Below, piece by piece: positions 41,316 to 53,634 of a stretch of DNA of 64,000 bases. The number at the start of each line of letters is the position of its first letter. Position 1 is the stretch's first letter. The DNA is taken from contig NW_019028982.1 of NCBI RefSeq assembly GCF_002105155.1, positions 124,001-188,000 of the forward strand, written 5' to 3'. Both the position numbers and the translations under genes were made by a program. The notes below the pieces were generated by a model. The model saw only the letters and a program-made list of their open reading frames with translations. It was not told where the DNA came from and did no database searches. Origin of the DNA: Lobosporangium transversale (Eukaryota > Mortierellomycota > Mortierellomycetes > Mortierellales > Mortierellaceae).

Positions 41316-43031
41316 CTATCCAAGTCTATCATTCAGTGCACTGAGGTCAAGGTCTGGACGGGACTCTATTAACCATTGCGCTAAGCTATTCGTTCGAAAG
41401 TCTTCCAGTAGACCAGCCAGTTGCTCTAGCTTTGGCCAACTTTGGAGCATGGCCTCTATATGGTGTTTCTTGAGCATGCTAGCCTCTTCCTTGCGAAACC
41501 CAAACACTCGAAGCTGTCTCAACTGATAAAGCTTTCCCAGGCAGTCAATGAAGGTATGTCGCATGGGCACCCACCCAGCATGTCCCATTCTGAAGGAGAG
41601 AGTCTCTAATTCCGTCATCGTCCCGATTTGTCCATAGAGATACTGCAGGTACTGCGTAGCAGGCTCTCGTCCTGTAATTGTACAATTATCAACAAATAAG
41701 ATTGAAAGGGAGCGTAACTTCGTGCATTCCCACTGCGTGTTGGCTATTCCGTCCATGAGGATCGGGATTGCATCTCCAAAGATCAGTCTGACAGCAAGCG
41801 ATTTCAAGTGGGTACAACTCGTGGTAATTCGCTGCAGTCCCGTGGCAGTAATGCCTTTCCCTTGACTGATACGCACTGATGTTAAGGTTGTCTGATGTGC
41901 CAGCATCGCATTCAATGTTATATCTGTAGTTGACCCGTAGAGACGAGTGGCTATTGATTCTAATCCTGATCGCTCTTCGTACAATGCGGCCGATGATGGC
42001 AAACAAGCCAAGATCAATTTGGCTTGTGGGACTTCACCCATCAATACTGTCCTAATGTCTAAGTGCTTCAATCTTGGGCAGTGAGTTTTGATAACATTAG
42101 AGATATCCTGATACACTGCAGAGGATACTGTCGGAGGGCTATGGACAACTAGCTGCTCCAGAAATGGGCATCGAGCCAAGTAGTCCGCTATGATTATTTC
42201 AAACAGTTCTGTGTTGAGACTCAAGTCTTTGATCCTGCCATGCTCACTTTTCATCAGTTCTATCTGCTGCCTATACATATCCAATTCTGTCAGTCCCACC
42301 TCTTGGTTTTCGTATATGGATGAGTCAACCGACACATGGAGCTTTTCCAACTGTAGACCAGCTTTAAGTATTTGTAAGTGATCTGCAAGCGAGATTCTGC
42401 CTGTTAACGTCAAGACAAGTTTTTGAAGCCCTGATAAGCTGCTCATAACCGCGCTAAACTTCTGTATAAAATCGGCATCGACTTTGAGGTATGATAGCTC
42501 GATTTCATTAAGCGTTGAGTGGACTGTCATGAAGGCCAGGATCCGAGATACTACAATTGCTATATCCTCTGTTTGTAGCCGATTATTGCTAGTCATCTGG
42601 TTCCGGAACTTGAAGCGAACAAGGTTTGGGAAGAAAGATAAATGCGAGAGTGGTATCAATGATTGCGAGGCGGATGAGCTCATAGTGTTGCCATCAACTT
42701 GATTTAGCCATATTGGTAGAGCGGCTGCCAATTTGATGGATCGGACGGAATATCGATATAGGTCTCGACGTGTATCAGGTGTGGTTTCCGATTGAAGGAG
42801 AAAAGGTGAGTTCGAGCTGACAAAGTCGCGTCTCTCCTGGGCAGCAAGTCTAAGATGGATGTTGCGCCAAAGATAAGGTACGAATGCGGACCAAAATGAT
42901 CTAGAGACACAAACACAACGGCTTAGGTCCCGAGGAGAGAGGTAAGAAACGATTTCATCGAGGACAAGTGAGATGTCTAGGAGGCGGATGGTGGAGTGCT
43001 CCATGGAATGTTTCATGGTAAACATGTACAT
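41316..43031 (-). CDS. F-box/LRR protein (571 aa)
   Basis: Single exon with ATG at 43031 (MYMFTMKHSMEHS); ATGs at residues 6 and 10 are alternatives. F-box at about residues 17-60 (LLDISLVLDEIVSYLSPRDL, CVSRSFWSAFVPYLWRNIHL). LRR-like units follow (TLNEIELSYLKVD, GLQKLVLTLTGRI, HCPRLKHLDIRTVL, ELETLSFRMGHAGW). It ends with LYQLRQLRVFGF and a helical HIEAMLQSWPKLEQLAGL, a weak match to the C-terminal module of the other members. Predicted SCF receptor with unknown target. Divergent from the gene at 43164 with only 132 bp between start codons, and tandem with the P450 downstream. Confidence 0.85.
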   Translation of the reverse strand: MYMFTMKHSMEHSTIRLLDISLVLDEIVSYLSPRDLSRCVCVSRSFWSAFVPYLWRNIHLRLAAQERRDFVSSNSPFLLQSETTPDTRRDLYRYSVRSIKLAAALPIWLNQVDGNTMSSSASQSLIPLSHLSFFPNLVRFKFRNQMTSNNRLQTEDIAIVVSRILAFMTVHSTLNEIELSYLKVDADFIQKFSAVMSSLSGLQKLVLTLTGRISLADHLQILKAGLQLEKLHVSVDSSIYENQEVGLTELDMYRQQIELMKSEHGRIKDLSLNTELFEIIIADYLARCPFLEQLVVHSPPTVSSAVYQDISNVIKTHCPRLKHLDIRTVLMGEVPQAKLILACLPSSAALYEERSGLESIATRLYGSTTDITLNAMLAHQTTLTSVRISQGKGITATGLQRITTSCTHLKSLAVRLIFGDAIPILMDGIANTQWECTKLRSLSILFVDNCTITGREPATQYLQYLYGQIGTMTELETLSFRMGHAGWVPMRHTFIDCLGKLYQLRQLRVFGFRKEEASMLKKHHIEAMLQSWPKLEQLAGLLEDFRTNSLAQWLIESRPDLDLSALNDRLG

Positions 43032-43163
43032 GCGGAGCTTAAAAGAAAGAAAAACCTTATTTGGAAAGGCTCCGAATGTTGATCTGCAGTTGAAGGGTAA
43101 AACAGATCTGCTACAGTAATTTCAGCAACAGTCTAATTACACCATTTAAAACATTTCTATATA
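43032..43163. promoter_or_regulatory. Short bidirectional intergenic region
   Basis: 132 bp separates the start codons of the minus-strand F-box gene and the plus-strand RG-rich gene, so both core promoters, or one shared promoter, must lie here or extend into coding sequence. No clear TATA box recognised. Confidence 0.5.
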
Positions 43164-46100
43164 ATGGATCACTCACAAGATCAAGTAGGACATTGGTGTG
43201 CTCGTGGTCGTAGTCGTGGCCGTGGCCGTGGCCGTGGCCGTGGTCGTGGCAGAATTGTTTCCAACAAAACAAATGGCAACAGCAGTAGCAACAGAGGCAC
43301 AATCAGCAAGCGCGGACACAATAATCATCTAAGTCCCGGGCATAGTCACGGCGCTCACAATAATGACACTAGCATTAGACGTCAAGACAGCGATACCAGC
43401 CATAATGCTCCTGCAACCATGATCAATCGTGCTAGTCCAGCCAGAGGACGAAGCAGACCACGAGCAAGGAATTTCAATAGAAGTCTACTAGGACAAAATG
43501 CCAGTAATTCACCTTTATCTGGCTACAGCAGTGCGTCTAATCATGATACTGCTGATCCCAACGAAGGATATTCATCAGCATCCTCAAGTGATAATACACA
43601 AATGGATTGGTGGATGCTCCCTAAAAAAGAGTACAGTAACCTGCTTCCGCCAATACCGCCCACGAAATCTGAAGCAGATATTGAAATCTACCGAAAGAAT
43701 CAGCCAGCATCAGGTTTCATAACATTCCTTTGTAAGAAACGTGTGGAGAAAGTGATAAATGATTTAGAGCTTCGCAAAAATAAGCTGGAGGAGGCAGGTG
43801 TAGGCTTGTCACCCACTGAGCGCAGTTTTTCGCTGGCAAGAATCAACAGGTTCATCAGATATCAATCTAGCCTGCAAAACTATATGCTCCAGATCGCGCA
43901 TCCACAGGACCAACTGGATTTCTATGCAGATGCGTGCATTATTATCCAGAATTATCAATTTTGCATTCGTACGATTGACCAGCTGCTTGGAATAGAAGAC
44001 ACTCCATTCCATCTGGAAAGTAAAGGTGATATTATAGATAAGGTGGTTCATCATGCAGAGTTGCTTGACAAATTTCTCCCTGGAAGACAACTTAAAGTAA
44101 GTATGCCAAGTGCATCAAACATACCAAGCACATCAAACATACCGAGCACATCAAACATATCAAGCGTATCAAATGCCCCAAACCCAAATCCTCTGATTTC
44201 TCTGGATGTCAAGCATTCATTTCATGGTAATAAAAGATCAAATAAAGATGAAAAGTTGTTATCAGATTCTTCCAATCAGGTCTAAATCTCACCGTTTAAT
44301 CTATTTTACCTGTCATTGTGTATCCACGCCAGGAACATTTTCTGCTGGACGAATTCAAGCAGATTCCCCAGTAATTCCTTCAAAAAGAGCATTCGAACCC
44401 AACCTAGAGAACTCTCCAGATGCACATGGACAAACTGAAAAGTCTGCGTCGCGATTAAAACTTGATGATCATAGAGGTAATCTTTCCGCTCCGACCTAAC
44501 ATCTGGCTATCTCCAAGGATCTGTTTTCTAACAATCCTTCTCTTCTCCTCTTTTTTTTTTTTTTTTTTTTTTTTTGTAAACATGGATCATAAACTAACCA
44601 GAAACCATTCACCCAAGGGATAAAAATGCTCAAGCGCAAACTGCTCTCAATCGATTAAAGGACTTCAACAACTCCCCATCAGTGCCGCATTCAATTAATG
44701 CCTCTTCATTTCCTACGCATACCATCAATAATCCGGTGGTTCCGAAGACGACTTTCAGCCCACCCTTAAGCGTACCGGACAGTACAGAGATGGGTCAGAA
44801 ATCGATTGCAGCGCCTGCACATGCTCACACTTCCTCAGTAAGCGTTGCCGTGAAGCTAGAGGTCGAGCCAACAGAGATGTCCATCGATAAAGTCCAGAGC
44901 CAGGGCTTTCAGTCTCTAAACGCCAAGTCAACTAGAACCGAAGCCGTGTCTTCCTCGAGCTCGGCTCCGCATGGACATGGTCCTATAGTGCCTTCGCCTT
45001 CAATATCAGTATTACATCAACAAAAACCTGTAGGAATGCCACCTTCGCCTCTCATGCTTCAAGGGCCAAAAGACACGACAATACCATCCTTGCACTCAAA
45101 ACCACAAGGAGGAGAACCTACGTCAGTACTGCCTTCAGGCTCAACATCACAAGGAAGGGACATTCTAAAGACTCCTACAGGCTCAATGCCGCAGAATCAA
45201 GGATCCATGCCGGCATCATCCTCAAGCTCGGTATCGAAAGTAGGATATGCTGTAGCATGCTCGAGCCTCATGCTACAAGGGCATGGATCTACAACAACAC
45301 CATCTCCGGCTGCGGCACAAGCCCGTGAAACCAATGTTTCAAAGCCAACGACGTCTTCAACCTCAGTAATGGCAACCATGCCCACACCTCATAAATTTTC
45401 GGACTTGCCTTCGATCATTAGTACCCAAGGAGAGCAACTACCGATCATCAAGCCATCTCAACCAAAGCGCAACGCCATCCAAAAGGTCGAAGACGCTACT
45501 AGTAATACTATATTTCAGAATCCGAGTGACAAAATAGATCCCCAATTAATTCCAGCACAACCCACCTCTGAGGCAACATTTGGTCCTCTTTTACAGACCA
45601 AAGCAGAGTCATCCGCCCCAGAAGCTGCAATAGCAAGTCAAGGCTACTGTAACGAAAAAGGGACAGGTCAAGGAAACATGACAGACAGACCGCAAGCGAG
45701 TTCCACCACACATAATGCTGACAACGCACCCCGACAGGGTCAATCAAGCTTGACTTCATCTTTGCCTGTCTCGCCAGCGGAGCATACTGAACCCAGAGCG
45801 GGCCTTGTACATACGGGATACGGCCAGGTGGTGGACGAGCAACGAAACTGGCTTAACAAACATCGTGTGTCTGCAGTCGTTAGCTCTGAGCCCAATGCTC
45901 GGATGTTAGTTGAGCAAATCCAGCAAGTGCTTTCTGAGGTTCGGACACAGGAGAAGCTTGTGGAGCAAAACGAGACTTTGAGTCGCCAAATGGCACTATT
46001 AAAGGACGAAATTCAGGATCTCAAAATTAAAAATGGGCAACAGGCACAGGCTATGAAGGAGATAAACCTTAGGCGAGATGCTGAGAGAGATATGCTTCAA

Positions 46101-46589
46101 GCAAGTCTTCAGCTGGAGCTGGAGAAAATACAGACGCTCCAGGAGACAAGTCTCCGACGGCAAGCTGAGGAAGACCTTGACCTTGCCAAGAAGGAAATAC
46201 AAGAACAACGTATTCGGAACCGTGAATCTGAATTAGAAAGATGTAGAGCTGAGGCCTTGACATTAGTTGCAAAGACGAGAGAAGAGAGCCGAACAGCTCA
46301 ATTAGAGGTTGCTAAGGCCAGAGAAGAGCGTGCAATAGCACTAGAGAAACTGGCTCGTTCTGAGGCAGAGAAACAGGGGCTACTTAGAATGATCCTATCA
46401 ATGGAAGCAATGGGTCATTCAAGAATGGCTTTGTCAGATCAGTTGGGAAGTACTGTGATAGCTCCAGACTGTAGCGAAGGCTCGGTCATGGTTCAAAAGT
46501 ACCCGTACCCCGATGTTAGTTCTCTAGAACTGGAGGCAGCCAGTGTGAATGCCTCAAATGAAGGTGATCGCCAGGCCCATCACAGATAA
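43164..46589 (+). CDS. Hypothetical RG-rich and coiled-coil protein (1064 aa)
   Basis: Not recognised. Three exons: 43164-44226, 44333-44476 and 44602-46589, joined by in-phase GT-AG introns of 106 and 125 bp. Near the N-terminus (about residues 14-30) is a run of alternating Arg-Gly dipeptides encoded by a GGCCGT-type hexamer repeat, resembling RGG-type RNA-binding segments. A helical globular-looking block lies at about residues 185-315 (KKRVEKVINDLELRKNKLEE through DQLLGIEDTPF). Then come four SNIPST-like hexapeptide repeats from an 18-bp tandem repeat near 44107-44170 and a long Ser/Pro/Gln-rich disordered stretch. A heptad-rich coiled coil covers about 830-1000 (QMALLKDEIQDLKIKNGQQ; many Leu, Glu, Arg). 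An RNA-associated oligomeric scaffold would fit but is inference. The second intron carries a 25-nt T run. Confidence 0.65.
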
Positions 46590-46597
46590 TTTATTGT

Positions 46598-46630
<33 letters not shown>

Positions 46631-46897
46631 AATAACATTCTTTTCAGTTTGAAGTCTCGCGTCTGGTGTCATTTTTATCATGTCTCTGATACGCTAAAAA
46701 TTATAATGTCAATGTCTCTCGAATAACTTTATTTGAGATGGGAATAAAATAAAATAAAAATGACGTCCGTGCAAACCTGCAGACCATTGATATAAAAAGC
46801 AGAATCGTCTTTTATCCATCACCAAAAAACTTTCACTCACTTTCTTTGCCTTTACCCTCCACTTCCTTTCATACTCTTTGTTTTTTATTACTTCCTC
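46590..46897. other. Intergenic with promoter of senescence-domain gene
   Basis: 308 bp. A 31-nt A run starts 10 bp after the preceding stop (46598-46628). Downstream are a TATA box (46791-46797) and a CT-rich leader up to the ATG at 46898, a classic fungal promoter arrangement. Confidence 0.55.
46791..46797 (+). promoter_or_regulatory. Candidate TATA box of senescence-domain gene
   Basis: TATAAAA 101-107 bp upstream of the ATG at 46898 and followed by a pyrimidine-rich leader, a position typical for a fungal core promoter. Confidence 0.55.
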
Positions 46898-48816
46898 ATG
46901 TCTGCCTCTTCAAGCAATCCGGAGTCCCCCACGATTATCCAGGTCATTCTGGCGATCAAGGATGCAGCCATCTCACAGCTCTCTAGTAAAACAGCTCCAA
47001 AAAAATTGGTCGGCCATGGTGAGCTCCGTGTGTATTCGTCTTCTTTACCAGGCATAATCCCTCCGTCCACAAATCCCTCAGGAGCTGATGGTCCTACCGA
47101 ACCTCCAACGACATTCATGAGTCTGGAGACAGACGACGCCTCTACAAAGTCACATAAGAGCCTAATCACCCATCCACTGATGCCAAGATCTACAGCTCAA
47201 AAAGTTGGTGATCGAACATGGCAATTTTCGGTAGCAGGCAATGGATACTTGGAGCTTCAGTTACCAAAGTGAGTGCAGGGCCATGTCAAATCAGAAAAAA
47301 ATATTAATGAACATCACATTTAACAATGACATGACAATAGTTGCATATAATGTATAATGTCTGCTACTGCTGTCATTTTCATTGTTATTGTCATTGTTGC
47401 TGGTGATGATACTGTCCAAAAATGCAAACTCCAAAGAAGAATTTTTTTTGGGGACAGAACAAATGATCGCCAATGTCGTCACTTTGCTAAGTTTATTGAC
47501 AAAACATCTTTTTTTACCCATCAATTGCATAGTGCCTCTGAGGAAGAAATTACGATTCTCGAAAACATCTTGACAGACAGAGTTGTGTACACGAATCAGT
47601 ACCAATTGCGAAACCAGTTGGCACTGGTTGATGATGTAGGTCAAATCTTCGGTGTTTTGGACCAAGAGGGTGTTCAGATGGAGGACGATGATGCTGTTTC
47701 TCTCTCAGAAAACCAGAAATCACCCGTTGTGATCGAGGCCATAGAACCACAAGATGAAAATGTTAGTACTCGCTGTGAATCTGCTTACGAGAATTTTTTT
47801 TTTTCCATATTCAAATGTCTTACCCTCATTTATTTTGTACTTTGTAAAAAAAAAAATTCTAGGAAGACAAGCCATTGCGGCTCAGAATCACAGTACCCTC
47901 AGCCGACGACATGGCTGATTACCTTACCACTGCTTCCCAAATCTTTGGTGAGCAAATGGTCAAAGGCGCAACCGTCGTTGCTGGTGGTATTGTTAGGTGA
48001 GACCATATCACATACACTGAGTCTACTATTGACATGATTCGTCTTATTTTTCATCAAACCTAATTCTCTTTTACCTTGAAAAAAAAAAAAAAAAAAAAAA
48101 ATTACGTAAACAGTTCGAGCACGTATCTCAATTCCAGGATCCCTGAAACACAAAAACCTCTCAAGATCTCGCCTTTTATCAAGAATCGAATCCGTAACGT
48201 CGCCAAACTTAGCCGCACTACCTTCTCAGTAACCAGCCGCATCAAATCTGCCATCGTCAATAAAGCCATGAGTACCGGTTACAGAGCTATCAAGTACTGG
48301 ACTTCTAAAGATGACCCACAATCGTATTCAACTATGCAAAACATTTGCTACTCGATCCTGAACTCGGCTGGCGTCTTGATCCAGGCCACAGAAGAGTCTA
48401 TTGGCATTATCTCTGCCCCTGCCATCACTGCGGCTCAGGATTTGGCTGGTAGAACTCTTGGACCAGATGCAAAGGAGTTGGTCACTGAGGCTCTTGAAGG
48501 ATTCCGAAACTTTACGCTCGTCTATTTCGATAACGCTGGAATATCGCGCAGAGCGTTCTTGCACACGACCAGGCTGGCGGCTTTGCGGACGGCACAGGAG
48601 GTCAAGGAAGGAAAGATTAAGATCAAAGAACGTGAAAAGAATCCAAGTGATCACGTTCAAGGAACAATTCCATTTGCAGCCCAAGCAAGTGCTGCTGCCG
48701 CGTCCGCGGGTGCTGCTGCTGGCCATGCCAAGGAGTTGATTTTCAAGTACTTTGGAAAGAATGAAGATCAGGATGGCGCTACGTCATCAGACGCAGATAA
48801 GAAAAAGACCGAGTAA
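46898..48816 (+). CDS. Senescence/spartin-domain protein
   Basis: Four exons: 46898-47268, 47533-47761, 47863-47996, 48114-48816; 478 residues. The C-terminal half carries a senescence domain (PF06911-like) as in spartin and plant senescence/dehydration proteins. It includes EQMVKGATVVAGGIVSS, the ISPFIKNRIRNVAKLSRTT block, then MSTGYRAIKYWTS, SAGVLIQATEESIGII and YFDNAGISRRAFLHT, all Ala/Gly-rich amphipathic helices expected to contact lipid droplets, mitochondria or membranes. The N-terminal part resembles the beta-rich region that precedes the domain in fungal homologues (TWQFSVAGNGYLELQLP, QIFGVLDQEGV). The tail is basic/Ala-rich and ends with charged residues. The first intron (264 bp) is the least certain junction; the others fit consensus and phase. 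Role inferred from the family: lipid-droplet or membrane homeostasis. Confidence 0.8.
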
Positions 48817-49070
48817 GGTCTGGAGTCTTTTAAACTATGTTAGTATTTATTTTTGGGTCACTTGTTGCAGATCCAAATATCAAAAATGTTACGAAATAAA
48901 GTATTTAATTTTGGTGAACCAAGCATATAACAATACGAATGTGAATGTGAACAATCTTGTTCTCCAGCCCTGCTTTTAATATTCTGTCTTTTTCTATGTG
49001 TAAACTATTACTGCTATCCTTCCCTCTTAATTCCACATCATTTGTGTTTCTGTCATGATATAGACACACC

Positions 49071-49654
49071 CTAACGTTTATTAGTCCTGGAGAACCGGAC
49101 TCCCAGCATAATCAGGAGGACATTGGTGGCAAGGAAGAGGCATGAAATCCCAAGATCTCGCCACCGGTATGATATGTCCATATTCAAGCCCTTATAAAAA
49201 TCCTGCCCTTTTGAGTACTGGCAGTAACGGCAATTGGATGTATCGTTTGGGTTGTTGAGGTATCCGGGTGCTTGCTGCAAGAATGATGCAGCATATTCTC
49301 CACAGGCCTGACCGGAAGGAGGCTGAAAGACATTGTATTCTGAATCCGCACATTCTACCTTGAGATTATATAGTTGGCTCGTCACGAGACCCTCGACAGT
49401 GTACCGGTTCTGCATTAGGGTCAAAAAAGAGAAAGCATCGTATCAGTAATCCTACGGATGTCAAACACGGGTACATGGAATCACCACATGACAACAATAA
49501 ACAATATATCCATCTATTCAATTTTTGAGACGTACCGGGTCTAGCCAGTATATCCATGATCGCCAAAACTTTGGCATACTTTCGTATGGCTGTATTAAAA
49601 AAACGAAACAAAATTGTGGTGTATCAGAATAATTTTCATGCGTAGTCTAGAGCT

Positions 49655-49693
<39 letters not shown>

Positions 49694-52600
49694 CAGCTTA
49701 CCATGCTAACACCGCAAAAAAGGCTCAGAGCACTCAAAACGAATGGGTCCAAAAAAAAGGCGGTATGAATGTCGGGAGTCCAAGCTACAATCCATTGTGC
49801 AAGAGTGACCGAAAAAACTGTATAGATTACCGTTGTCAAGTACGTATACAATGTTGAAATTGGATCCGTCGTAAAACCGGTGGTCCAGTAAAGCGTGCAA
49901 AAAAAGACCGTCGAAGTAAGGAGAACCCAAGGTAACTCGATCAAAATAATTGAAGCTGAAAATGGAAACCAACCATAGTATTTACTCGCCTTGTCACGGA
50001 TATACCACTGTCGCTCCGCATGGAATCTGTATTGGACTGCGTTAACCAATATTGGCGATAACACCAAAATTTGAAAAACCACAAAGACACGCAATTGGAG
50101 ATCAACCAAACTGTGACCGAGGCGAAAGAATGCAAATCCGTTCAACAATCCAAAGACAGCCATCATTTCAAGGCGAGCCAGGTTGTATTCAGGGAGACGC
50201 CAGTAAGTTTTTGCCATACGCTTAAAGACATACTTGAATTGCGTGCCCATACTAGCGGCGTACTCGCGTTCCTGTGAGGGGTTCGTGTCTGCAATGTTAG
50301 GGCCATTGCTTTCAAGAGCCTGGCGTATCGCTTGGATATCCCCTAGTAACTTCTGCTTTTCTGGCGAGCGGTCCCAGAGCACAGGCCAATCCATAGAACT
50401 CCTTAAGTTGATCACATCTAAGATGTATTCTGCTGGGTTGGCATCCTCGGTACACCTAGGTGCCCCGTTTTTTTCAAAGTAATTGATGATACTTGAAGAA
50501 TCTTGGCCTATTTCCCCAAAGTAAACGGTCCTGCCACCCTTTGCCAACAAGAGAATATCGTCAAAGAACTCAAACAACTGCGCTGAAGGCTGATGGATTG
50601 TGCACAAAATGGCCTGACCCTGGTCTGTCAACTTGCGCATGAATCGCATAATACTGAAGGCTGCTTGCGCGTCCAATCCGGATGTAGGCTCGTCCAGGAA
50701 TAATAACTTGGGCTTTGCCACCAGCTCTATTCCAATGCTCAGGCGCTTTCGCTCCTCAACAGAGATCCCTAGGCCCGACTCCGTGCTTCCGATCATCGCA
50801 TCCGCAATATCTTCCATTTCGAGGATTTGGAGGATTTTCTCTACATATGCCTCCTTATCAGCTTTCGAGACTTCAGCCTGTTGTCGCAAGTAAGCAGAAA
50901 ATCGAAGTGCCTCACGGACAGTACTTTCTGGGACATGCACATTTAGTTGCTCACAATATCCCGTTGTGCGCTGGAAATCTCGACGCAGAGGTTGACCGTC
51001 AACTTCAATGTGTCCTGTCACAGTTCCTATGGTCTTTCTTTGAGCCAACACATCTAACAGCGTAGTTTTTCCCGCTCCTGAGGACCCCATTAAAGCTGTC
51101 ATGGTGCCTGGTTTCACATAACCTGTAATGTTACACAATAGTTGTTTCTTTCCTGATGGATCAGCCCTATTTGGGACCACGTAATCCATGTTTTCCCATG
51201 AGAAAACAGATCCTTTGGCTATATCCCCTCCTGACGGCGCCCTTTCAGTAGTATCCAGGTGCGTTTCATCAGCTGAAGAAGCAGCCTGATAGGGCTGAGA
51301 GCCCAAGCCTTGTTCCACATCAGGAGCAGGGTGGATGCTTGCTCCTCTCACAGAACCTCTGGGTAGCTTTCCCTTCTTAGGCTTCTTGAACACGTTGGTG
51401 CTGAACCCTCCCTTGCCATACTCTTTTGTGTCCATGACCCAGGCGGCGGCAACTGTAAAGAGTATCCAAAATAATGCAACTGCTACAATATTAATCCACA
51501 TCTCTGACGTCTTATATCGGTATGCACCATAAAGGTAGTCAGGTCCATCTACGTAATTTTGTTGGGGCTTTGAACCTGCTATAGTGCAGACTTGATTGGC
51601 AGTGCTATCGTATCCAGGACCATGAGGAATTAAGTAAGGCGCATCGCATGTGAAGCGTAGACCTGACATTTCATTAGCCATCAGAGCCTTGAAGGCATAC
51701 GCCAAAGGATTTCTATATTTAGCAATTTTGATGTTAAAAGAGATGCCTATTTTCTTTGCATATTTGCAATCATAAGCGATATTTGATGGCACCAAGCGGT
51801 ACAGATCGAGCATTGATCAAAGACTTACATCCAGAAGAGCCAAACAAACCATGGATGCAATGATTGATATGGAATAAGATATCCCGAAAATAAAATACAT
51901 CCCAGCACGATTACGCTTGCGTACGTATTCGCACCATCGAATGTTCTTGACGCACACCCGCTACAGTAGAATAATAATAAGGGATATCGAGATGTAGAGT
52001 CTGATTGAGTAAAGCGGTTATTTCCCTTGATCTCCAAGACTCATTGTTATAGACTTTGGATCCGTACCATAATCGAAAAAACGCTGTCATGCAGAGCGTT
52101 GCAAGTGTTAAAGCGAGTACAAAAATGAAGAACTTTCCGGCTGTTCGCTGCAACCCCGCCATGAAATACACGATACAAGAATAAATCAGCGTATGAATCA
52201 CATTAATTGGGATGTCAACGATAGCCTGTGCAATGCAAAGTGCACTAGGTCTATACATGGCATATTTCTTGAGCTTGTAAAGGATAGGCCGTCCATCAAT
52301 GACCGTCGTAAGCTCCTCCTCCGCGACCAAAGCATTGAAGAGTACTGAGAAATAGATGAGGCCTCCCCTGGTAAATGCACCTAAATGACAGAGGCCACGA
52401 CCAAACAATTATATGGACAACACATTTAAACATTGGAACAGCTGATCAGAGTGCACATTCATGTGGTCATAACCATAGGAAAAAACGCGGGTACTCACCG
52501 GTGCTAGTAGTAGGCAGTAGTAAGAAACAAGTTCCAACCATAATGGCCAAGACTATCATCTAGTAACAAGACCAGAAGAGGGAAATGTTAGTCAGCTTAT

Positions 52601-53599
52601 CGTTAGGAACCAAACAGGCGCATTCTCTTCTGGAGATTTGATCTATAGTTCTAAGCTTCTTACAGAAATATAGCGTGACACTAAACTTCCGATGTTTCCT
52701 CTCACGAGATAAATTTGGCGAATGACCATTGCCCAGATTTGGTTCCAATACGTGATTGTATATGGGTTTTTGATGGAAACGTGCTTCTGTTTCTCCAGGC
52801 GGGCGGTCTCCCTGAAGCTTTCATTAGCACCTTCGTCACTTAACCGAGCCTCATATTCTGTTAGCTGTTTGATTGCTTGATCATAATATACAGACTGCTT
52901 ATAAAGCTGCTCAAACTGCTCTGGAGTGCTTGGAAGATTTGAAGCTGCTGTGGGATCAAGCCCCGGCATAGGCTTGCGTTCATGTCGGTCTGTAACTGCC
53001 GTCAAGAATTCGGCTGTTGTCTGACGTTCTGGGCAATAAAACCCCATACTAATAAAGTATTGCCTCGCATCCTTCGCTGGACCGAAATATATGCAACGAC
53101 CCTTATAGAGCACTAAAACTTTGTCAAACAGGCGGTAAATGCTGTCGGAAGCCTGGTAGATGGAGACTAAAGTGGCTTGCCGGAATAGATTTGTCTGAAT
53201 TCGAAGGGACTTGACGTAGTCGAGAGCAGATGAGGCATCCAGACCACGTGTGGATCCATCCCACATGTTAATGCTGGATCGCGTAGCCATCTGTTCTGCA
53301 ATGGAAAGGCGTTTACGTTCGCCGCCCGAAATGCCTCGGATAAAGGCATTTCCGACGAGAGTGTCTCTTTGGCGCGTTAGGCCATACATCTTTGTAAGAA
53401 CATCAAGGAACTTCTCCCGAAAGTCCTTTCGGCCCGTAATGTCTGGGAGACGAGCACGCGGCGTTCTGGCTTTGAGGGCGGTGTCCAACGTTTGGTTAAC
53501 GGTCAGACTGGGATAATGAAAGTCATCTAGAAGTAAAAGGTAGCGAATTTTGACTGTTTTAACTTGATGAAAGGTAACGTCCAAAGGATGAAGTTCTTT

Positions 53600-53634
<35 letters not shown>

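Noticed and set aside
25379-43031. A metabolic gene cluster made of hydrolase, P450, transporter and homeobox genes
   Set aside because: No backbone synthase is present, the genes are tens of kb apart and interleaved with housekeeping genes.
44259-44267. ATCTGATAA on the minus strand and ATCAGATAA at 56185-56193 as iron-GATA sites
   Set aside because: One lies within an intron and the other in a region without an iron-related gene; treated as background.
44227-44285. Reading-through end of the RG-rich protein's first ORF at 44285
   Set aside because: A GTAATA donor at 44227 joins in phase to exon 2 and then exon 3, giving one 1064-residue protein; a donor at 44280 would cause a stop in exon 2.
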